From NCBI GenBank assembly GCA_036496265.1, contig DASXLL010000157.1:1-11757 (forward strand): a stretch of DNA of 11,757 nt, given 5' to 3'. Position 1 is the first letter of the stretch. Every line of letters starts with the position of its first letter. The notes under the pieces are model-generated. The model did no database searches and was not told the DNA's origin. It worked only from the letters and a program-made list of their open reading frames with translations. Of the stretch, positions 7,010-11,757 are shown piece by piece. This DNA is from CAYLLN01 sp036496265. Its GTDB lineage: Bacteria > Planctomycetota > Planctomycetia > Pirellulales > Pirellulaceae. Made by a program: the position numbers and the translations under genes.

Positions 7010-7016
7010 AAGCGAG

Positions 7017-10000
7017 TTGAGAACGACAATCATGCGAACCATCTTGCTGATCGCCTTGGCGCAAGCGGCGTCGCTTGCCACCTACTCTGAACTCCGCGCG
7101 GAAGCTCCCGCCAACTCCGTTGGCGCGTCGCAAACGTCCGCGCAGCCGATAGTCCAGAAACCGATCTCGCGTGAAGACGCCGATTTGATGCTCCGCGAAG
7201 CACATAGCGCGATCGAGCAAGGCCGGTTCGACGACGCGGAAAAGATCATCTCGCGCGTCGAGGCCGCCCACGTTCAGTTCCCCTTCATTCACACGGGCCC
7301 GACACCCGCCTCGCTCCGCAAAGAGTTGGCCCGTGCCGACCGCCTGCATACTGCCAGCAAATCGCTGTCGCACGATCAGTCGCAGGGTGCGAAGAAGTAC
7401 GTGCCATTCTCGCGCAGCAACAATACCGCCCAAGCCAATGTCCCGACCGATCCCTTCGCCGGCCGCAGCCGCAATGTCGATCCAATTTCGTCGCCGACCT
7501 CAACCGCTTCGCAACAGAGCACGTCGCCCGCGATGGGTGATCGCCGGTTGGCCGGCATTTCTGGGCCCGGTGGTTTAACAGCCTCCGATCCGCAGGCAAC
7601 ATCCCGCCGGTCGGTCGATAGTCCGTTCGCAGGTTCCGGAACAACCCCGGGCCTGAAGACAGCCAGTAATCCTAACAACGATCCGGCATCCACCGATTCG
7701 CCGCTCGGATATCCCTCAACGCATGCAGTCAAGGACGACTATTCGCAAGGTCTCGCCAATCCAGCAGCGCGCGCGCAAACCGCATCTGCCTCGCAAGGCG
7801 GCGCCGATTCGAATCCGTCGTGGCAGCTTCCTAGTGCGCCATTGCCGCGCGGCGCGACCGATCAACAGTTCGGCGCATCCGGCTCCAGCTTGACGCCGCC
7901 AAAACGCACAGCCGCTAGCGCACCAACGAACATTGCCCGAACACCAGCCAGTGCGTCAAAGCAACAGGCGAAGGATGATCTATTGGCTGCTCGCAAAGCG
8001 CTTGCCGCAGGCGACGTGGATCTTGCCGAAAAACTGACACAGGCCGCCAACTCGCTTGGCGTACCCGAATCGCAATTCCTGCCAGATGAAGACCGTCCGT
8101 CGCTCGTCGCCTGGGATATCGCCCGCGCGAAGCAAAAGGAAGGCCGTCAGCAACCTGCCAAGGATAGTCGCTCGCAAACCGCGAAGGACGCTCATCCGCA
8201 ACCAGGCATCGCGCGCCTCCCGGCGACGTCGATCCCTGCCACTGCGCCGTCGGCGCGTTACGATGTGCAGCCAACCGCACGTTACGAAACCCAACCGCCG
8301 CAAGCGGCTGATATCGTCGTGCCCGTCCCGAGTCATCGTGCCGACGTTGCCCCGTCTGCGTACCGTGCTCAGGACAGTAATTCGCAATTGCCGCCGATCA
8401 CGCCCATTCAGGAACCCGAGCGTCGCACGACGCAAACAAATCCTGCTCCCCAGCCTATTCACGTAGCTCCAGCCAATTCGCGAGTTCTTATGCTGGCCGA
8501 ACGACCGGCGAAGCCGATCAACGATCGACCGATTGGTTCCGAAATCGTTTCGCCGCCGAGCGATGACCTGCCGCTGCCTTCCAGCGCCCGCGCAGAAGTC
8601 ATTTCTGACGCCAACGATTTGCCGAAACAAGAAGCCCCAGCGGCTTTCCCGGCCGCACCGGCTTCCCCTGTAGCAACAGACCTTCCGGCCCCCACGACCA
8701 AGCGTAAATCGCTGATCGACTCGGCCGACGAGGCGCAGCAAATCGTCCTCCGCAAGGTCGACGGGGAAGTTCTCAAGCGCCAGTCCGAAGCCGTTCGTCT
8801 GCGCGAGAAAGATCCGGAACGCGCATTGGCCACGCTTCGCGAGGCCCAACAGCTCGTCAATGAATCGAAGCTGCCCGAATCCACACGTCGCGAGCTCCTT
8901 AGCCGCATCGACAAAACCCTGCACGATACACAGGAGTTCGTGAAGGGTCACGGCGCCCAAATCGACCTCGACAAGCAAAACGAGGCCGTGCTCGCCGGCG
9001 TCGATCACGACCGCGAAATGAAGGTCAAGCTGCAGCAGAAAATTGCTGAAATGGTCGAGGAATTCAATCACCTCAACCACGAGCAGCGGTTTGCCGAGGC
9101 GGAAATCGTCGCCCGTCGCCTTAATGAAATCGCTCCAGAAGATCCCGTTGCCAAACAGGTCTGGCTGAACGCCAAGTTCATCCGTCGCGAGAGGATGAAC
9201 GAACAGCTGGTCAGCAACAAGGAAAGCTCCGTCTGGGAACAGTTCAACGCCGTCGAAGAAGCGGCCGTTAATCCGGTCGCCGCAGATGGTCACGAACTCG
9301 TTTACGATCAGAAGAAATGGAAAGACTTCATTCCCAAGCGCAAGGGCTCGAAGGATCGCACCCAGCGCCACTCCGAGCGTGAGCTCGAGATCGAACGTCG
9401 GCTGCAAACCCCGGTGCTCCTGAAATACCAGGAGACGCCGCTCACCCAAGTGATGTCCGGCCTCTCGGAGTTGACGGGCGTTAACATCCATCTCGATCCC
9501 CGCGGTCTGAGCCAGGAAGGCATCACGGCCGATGCCCCGATCACGATCAACCTGGGCAAAGAGATTTCGCTCAAGAGCGCGCTCAACCTGATCCTCGAGC
9601 CGCTCCACCTAAGCTACGTCGTCAGTGACGAAGTTCTCAAAATCACCAGCGAACAGCTGCGCGACGGCGAAATCTACACTGAAACCTACAACGTGGCCGA
9701 CTTGGTCACGCCAATCCCGAATTTCTGCCCGAGCAGCAACATGGGTCTGCAAGGACTCATCAACGATTCGATGGCCGCCGCCGGCTCTGGTCGCGGTTCG
9801 TTCGGTCTCGGCAACGGTGGCCCCTCTGTTCTGGTCAACGACCGCGGACAGCGGCCAGGCGTCGGCCCGAACGGACGTGTGTTGGCGCAACAAATCGGCG
9901 GAAGCCCGACCAATCCAAGTGGCGCGCCGGCGCAATCCGTTCCCATTGGCTCCGGTCCCGGCGGCATGGGCGGTGCGGCCAATGCCGACTTCGATTCGCT

Positions 10001-11162
10001 CATCGACCTCATCGTTTCAACCGTCCATACCGACACCTGGGCCGAAAACGGCGGTGGTGCGGCCGAAATCCGGCCATTCCCCACCAACCTCAGCCTCGTC
10101 ATCAGCCAAACGCAGCGTGTTCACGAAGAAATCTCCGAACTCCTCCAGCAACTCCGTCGCCTGCAGGATCTGCAGGTCACAATCGAAGTCCGCTTCATTA
10201 CGATCAACGACCAGTTCTTCGAACGAATCGGTGTCGACTTCAATGCGAAAGTGAAAGACACCGGAGTGAACGCCGGCAACGTCGGTTTGTTCCAGCCATC
10301 GACCCCGACCGGACTTAGCAACACGGTCGGTGTGGAGAAGCAAACGACAGGCAACTTCCCCACGTTCACTGCCGACCTGGATGTTCCGTTCAGTCAAAAC
10401 AGCTTCGCGGCAACCGCAATTCCTCCGGGTGGTCAACTCGCGACCGGCGGTTTGAATTTCGGTTTCGCCATTCTGAGCGATATCGAAGCCTACTTTCTCA
10501 TCGAAGCCGCTCAAGGCGATACGCGCAGCAACGTGCTGAATGCTCCCAAGATCACGCTGTTCAACGGCCAACAGGCATTCGTTGCCGATGCTTCGCAGCG
10601 GCCTTTCGTCGTGGGCGTGATCCCGGTGGTCGGCGAATTCGCCTCCGCCCAGCAGCCGGTGATCGTCGTCCTCAACGAAGGCACAATGATGACGATCCAA
10701 GCCGTTGTCTCCGACGACCGGCGCTACGTCCGCATGACCATCGTGCCCTTCTTCACGCAAATCGGCGACGTCGATACGTTCACCTTCGAAGGCTCGAGCT
10801 CGAGCACAAACTCTTCGAGCACGACCGACGCCGACGCCGACGGTAAGAACGAAAAGAAGGACAACAGCGATTCGAAGAATACGACCGGCGTTACCGTTCA
10901 GTTGCCCACGTTCAAGTTCGTATCCGTCGTCACCACGGTCAGCGTGCCCGACGGCGGAACGGTCCTCCTGGGCGGCATCAAACGGCTCACCGAAGGTCGC
11001 AACGAATTCGGCGTGCCGCTGCTCTCGAAGGTGCCGTATATCAACCGGCTCTTCAAGAACGTCTCAATCGGCCGCAATACCAGCAGCCTCATGATGATGG
11101 TCACGCCACGCATCATCATCCAAGAAGAGGAAGAAGAACGCCTGGGCATCGCGGCCCCGTAA
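7017..11162 (+). CDS. Secretin (PilQ/GspD superfamily outer-membrane channel)
   Basis: Secretins form the multimeric outer-membrane gate of type II secretion and type IV pilus machines. From the TTG start the protein has 1381 residues, about twice the usual GspD/PilQ length. Residues 1-28 look like a signal peptide ending LRA before EA. Two diverged helical repeats (about 55-107 and 319-371) are separated by a Ser/Pro/Thr-rich disordered region, with more disorder to about 560 and a charged helical, TPR-like region to about 770. The N0/STN domain covers 798-878 (TPVLLKYQETPL, LDP, SLKSALNLILEPL). An N1-like part carries a Gly-rich insert (904-990). The secretin core runs from 1053 (VTIEVRFI) through VLNAPKITLFNGQQA to VPDGGTVLLGG (1310-1320) and GVPLLSKVPYINRLFK. 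An acidic Ser/Thr/Asp-rich insert lies at about 1258-1294. The gene stands alone after a terminator but directly follows the pilM operon, so it is probably the channel of that system. PilQ and GspD cannot be told apart here. Confidence 0.96.
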   Translation: MRTTIMRTILLIALAQAASLATYSELRAEAPANSVGASQTSAQPIVQKPISREDADLMLREAHSAIEQGRFDDAEKIISRVEAAHVQFPFIHTGPTPASLRKELARADRLHTASKSLSHDQSQGAKKYVPFSRSNNTAQANVPTDPFAGRSRNVDPISSPTSTASQQSTSPAMGDRRLAGISGPGGLTASDPQATSRRSVDSPFAGSGTTPGLKTASNPNNDPASTDSPLGYPSTHAVKDDYSQGLANPAARAQTASASQGGADSNPSWQLPSAPLPRGATDQQFGASGSSLTPPKRTAASAPTNIARTPASASKQQAKDDLLAARKALAAGDVDLAEKLTQAANSLGVPESQFLPDEDRPSLVAWDIARAKQKEGRQQPAKDSRSQTAKDAHPQPGIARLPATSIPATAPSARYDVQPTARYETQPPQAADIVVPVPSHRADVAPSAYRAQDSNSQLPPITPIQEPERRTTQTNPAPQPIHVAPANSRVLMLAERPAKPINDRPIGSEIVSPPSDDLPLPSSARAEVISDANDLPKQEAPAAFPAAPASPVATDLPAPTTKRKSLIDSADEAQQIVLRKVDGEVLKRQSEAVRLREKDPERALATLREAQQLVNESKLPESTRRELLSRIDKTLHDTQEFVKGHGAQIDLDKQNEAVLAGVDHDREMKVKLQQKIAEMVEEFNHLNHEQRFAEAEIVARRLNEIAPEDPVAKQVWLNAKFIRRERMNEQLVSNKESSVWEQFNAVEEAAVNPVAADGHELVYDQKKWKDFIPKRKGSKDRTQRHSERELEIERRLQTPVLLKYQETPLTQVMSGLSELTGVNIHLDPRGLSQEGITADAPITINLGKEISLKSALNLILEPLHLSYVVSDEVLKITSEQLRDGEIYTETYNVADLVTPIPNFCPSSNMGLQGLINDSMAAAGSGRGSFGLGNGGPSVLVNDRGQRPGVGPNGRVLAQQIGGSPTNPSGAPAQSVPIGSGPGGMGGAANADFDSLIDLIVSTVHTDTWAENGGGAAEIRPFPTNLSLVISQTQRVHEEISELLQQLRRLQDLQVTIEVRFITINDQFFERIGVDFNAKVKDTGVNAGNVGLFQPSTPTGLSNTVGVEKQTTGNFPTFTADLDVPFSQNSFAATAIPPGGQLATGGLNFGFAILSDIEAYFLIEAAQGDTRSNVLNAPKITLFNGQQAFVADASQRPFVVGVIPVVGEFASAQQPVIVVLNEGTMMTIQAVVSDDRRYVRMTIVPFFTQIGDVDTFTFEGSSSSTNSSSTTDADADGKNEKKDNSDSKNTTGVTVQLPTFKFVSVVTTVSVPDGGTVLLGGIKRLTEGRNEFGVPLLSKVPYINRLFKNVSIGRNTSSLMMMVTPRIIIQEEEEERLGIAAP

Positions 11163-11173
11163 CGGTTATAACA

Positions 11174-11206
11174 GTGGCGTGATTGCCGTGGGGGCAATCA
11201 TGCCAC
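11174..11206 (+). terminator. Long hairpin after the secretin gene, possible terminator or repeat unit
   Basis: The arms 11174-11187 (GTGGCGTGATTGCC) and 11193-11206 (GGCAATCATGCCAC) pair over 14 bp with a single G-T wobble and a 5 nt loop. It begins 11 nt after the secretin stop. No T-tract follows, so it may act as a mRNA-stabilising 3' structure, a Rho-related terminator, or a copy of an interspersed palindrome rather than a classical intrinsic terminator. A smaller arm pair CCGC / GCGG (11210-11219) follows. Confidence 0.5.
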
Positions 11207-11242
11207 CTACCGCTTGCGGCTTAGCGCGAACCTCCCAAGCCC

Positions 11243-11653
11243 ATGTCCAATCTCTTACGACGCTGGATCGCAGTCGGCGCGTTGCTTGCAGCTCTCGGCG
11301 TCGGACTCGGCGCCTATGGCGCTCACGGCCTGAGAGACACACTCACCAACCTGGGCTACACCGGCGAAGACCTTGCGCGCCGGCTCGCCATCTGGGAAAC
11401 GGCCATCCGCTACCAGATGTTCCACGCGATCGCGATCATCCTCGCAGCCTTCGCCCTCCAGCAGCGCGATACCGCAGCCTGGCGATTCGTCCCCTGGGCC
11501 TTCCTCATAGGCATCATCCTTTTCAGTGGCCTGCTCAAGGTTCTCACATTCGCCGGCCCCCAATGGAACTGGGTCGGCGCAATCGTCCCCATCGGCGGCG
11601 TCTCGATGATCGTCGGCTGGGTTACCTTCGCAATCTGTGCGTTAAAGAAGTAA
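11243..11653 (+). CDS. DUF423 family small integral membrane protein
   Basis: The 136-residue protein matches the DUF423 (YgdD-like) family in length and in its marks: GAYGAHGL (23-30) at the end of the first helix, ETAIRYQMFHAIAII beginning the second, GIILFSG in the third, and a Gly-rich IVPIGGVSMIVGW in the fourth. Four membrane helices are expected at about 7-27, 55-73, 80-98 and 110-132. Family members are widespread inner-membrane proteins with no established biochemical role. The stretch before the ATG (11220-11242) has no Shine-Dalgarno, so translation may be leaderless or SD-independent. It lies 80 nt after the secretin with a hairpin between, and nothing suggests a part in the pilus or secretion system. 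Family call is confident; function is unknown. Confidence 0.93.
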   Translation: MSNLLRRWIAVGALLAALGVGLGAYGAHGLRDTLTNLGYTGEDLARRLAIWETAIRYQMFHAIAIILAAFALQQRDTAAWRFVPWAFLIGIILFSGLLKVLTFAGPQWNWVGAIVPIGGVSMIVGWVTFAICALKK

Positions 11654-11673
11654 CGAGTCCGTCGTTAATCGCG

Positions 11674-11709
11674 TGTCATCCTGAGCCTGGAGCAAATTAC
11701 GAAATTACG
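11674..11709. repeat. Short repeat remnants in the 3' tail
   Basis: TGTCATCCTGAGC at 11674-11686 resembles the start of a repeat that I recall between genes in several unrelated bacterial phyla. It is followed by an exact tandem duplication of AAATTACG (11694-11701 and 11702-11709). The rest of the familiar repeat is not visible, so this may be a remnant or chance similarity. Confidence 0.3.
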
Positions 11710-11724
11710 TACTCACAGGGGTGC

Positions 11725-11741
11725 CTGGGGCAACGCCCCAG
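11725..11741. other. GC-rich hairpin downstream of the DUF423 gene
   Basis: CTGGGGC (11725-11731) and GCCCCAG (11735-11741) form a perfect 7 bp stem with an AAC loop, 71 nt after the DUF423 stop. There is no T-tract on either strand, so it is only a possible transcription end or a repeat-type palindrome. Confidence 0.4.
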
Positions 11742-11757
11742 CTATCGCGAACATCTG

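Larger units (their letters stand above)
6541..7016. other. Intergenic region between the pilM operon and the secretin gene
   Basis: This 476 nt non-coding stretch starts with the operon terminator, continues through a T-rich part (about 6640-6745), a cluster of inverted repeats (6728-6775), a candidate promoter (6767-6795), and a long leader before the secretin. The leader holds a tandem AACGATG pair (6952-6958 and 6964-6970) flanking CGCCC, which can pair with GGGCG at 6947-6951. Two open frames of about 60 codons cross the region but have no ribosome site or recognisable protein features, so I do not call them genes. Confidence 0.65.

Noticed and set aside
7980..9608. Minus-strand open frame of 542 codons within the secretin gene
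   Set aside because: It is the shadow of a GC-rich coding strand. The plus frame carries clear N0/STN sequence and the helical regions, while the minus frame has no recognisable domain.
1..11757. tRNA, rRNA, transposase, integrase or CRISPR features
   Set aside because: None was recognised on either strand.

Overview
The window looks like a piece of a GC-rich Planctomycetota chromosome, probably Pirellulales-like. The basis is the style of the proteins: a PilM with a long C-terminal extension, bitopic membrane proteins with Gly/Pro-rich linkers, and a secretin with a very long disordered N-terminal half. I could not run a search, so the taxonomic call rests on recognition alone.

Layout: (1) 1-203, minus strand, the 5' end of a gene that runs off the window; product unknown. 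(2) 204-579, a divergent intergenic region. (3) 580-6540, plus strand, a tight three-gene operon (gaps of 13 and 32 nt): a PilM-family protein whose C-terminal half looks like a fused PilN, then two single-pass membrane proteins of unknown family with Gly-rich linkers. The operon ends in a strong intrinsic terminator at 6573-6598. (4) 6541-7016, an intergenic region with a cluster of inverted repeats and a candidate promoter. (5) 7017-11162, a 1381-residue secretin of the type IV pilus / type II secretion superfamily, best read from a TTG start with a strong Shine-Dalgarno. (6) 11243-11653, a small four-helix DUF423 membrane protein, unrelated in role. (7) 11654-11757, a non-coding tail with short repeats.

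The four central genes have the order of the pilM-N-O-P-Q alignment block of type IV pilus systems. The inferred picture is a cytoplasmic actin-like PilM covalently tied to an inner-membrane PilN-like part, two further inner-membrane proteins in the places of PilO and PilP, and an outer-membrane secretin channel. No pilin, ATPase (PilB/PilT/GspE), platform protein (PilC/GspF) or prepilin peptidase is present, so pilus and secretion roles cannot be separated here. The most novel points are the PilM-PilN fusion, the two unassigned proteins filling the PilO/PilP slots, shared GPEGGM/GPGGM-type linkers across three of the proteins, and an EF-hand-like acidic loop inserted in the secretin.
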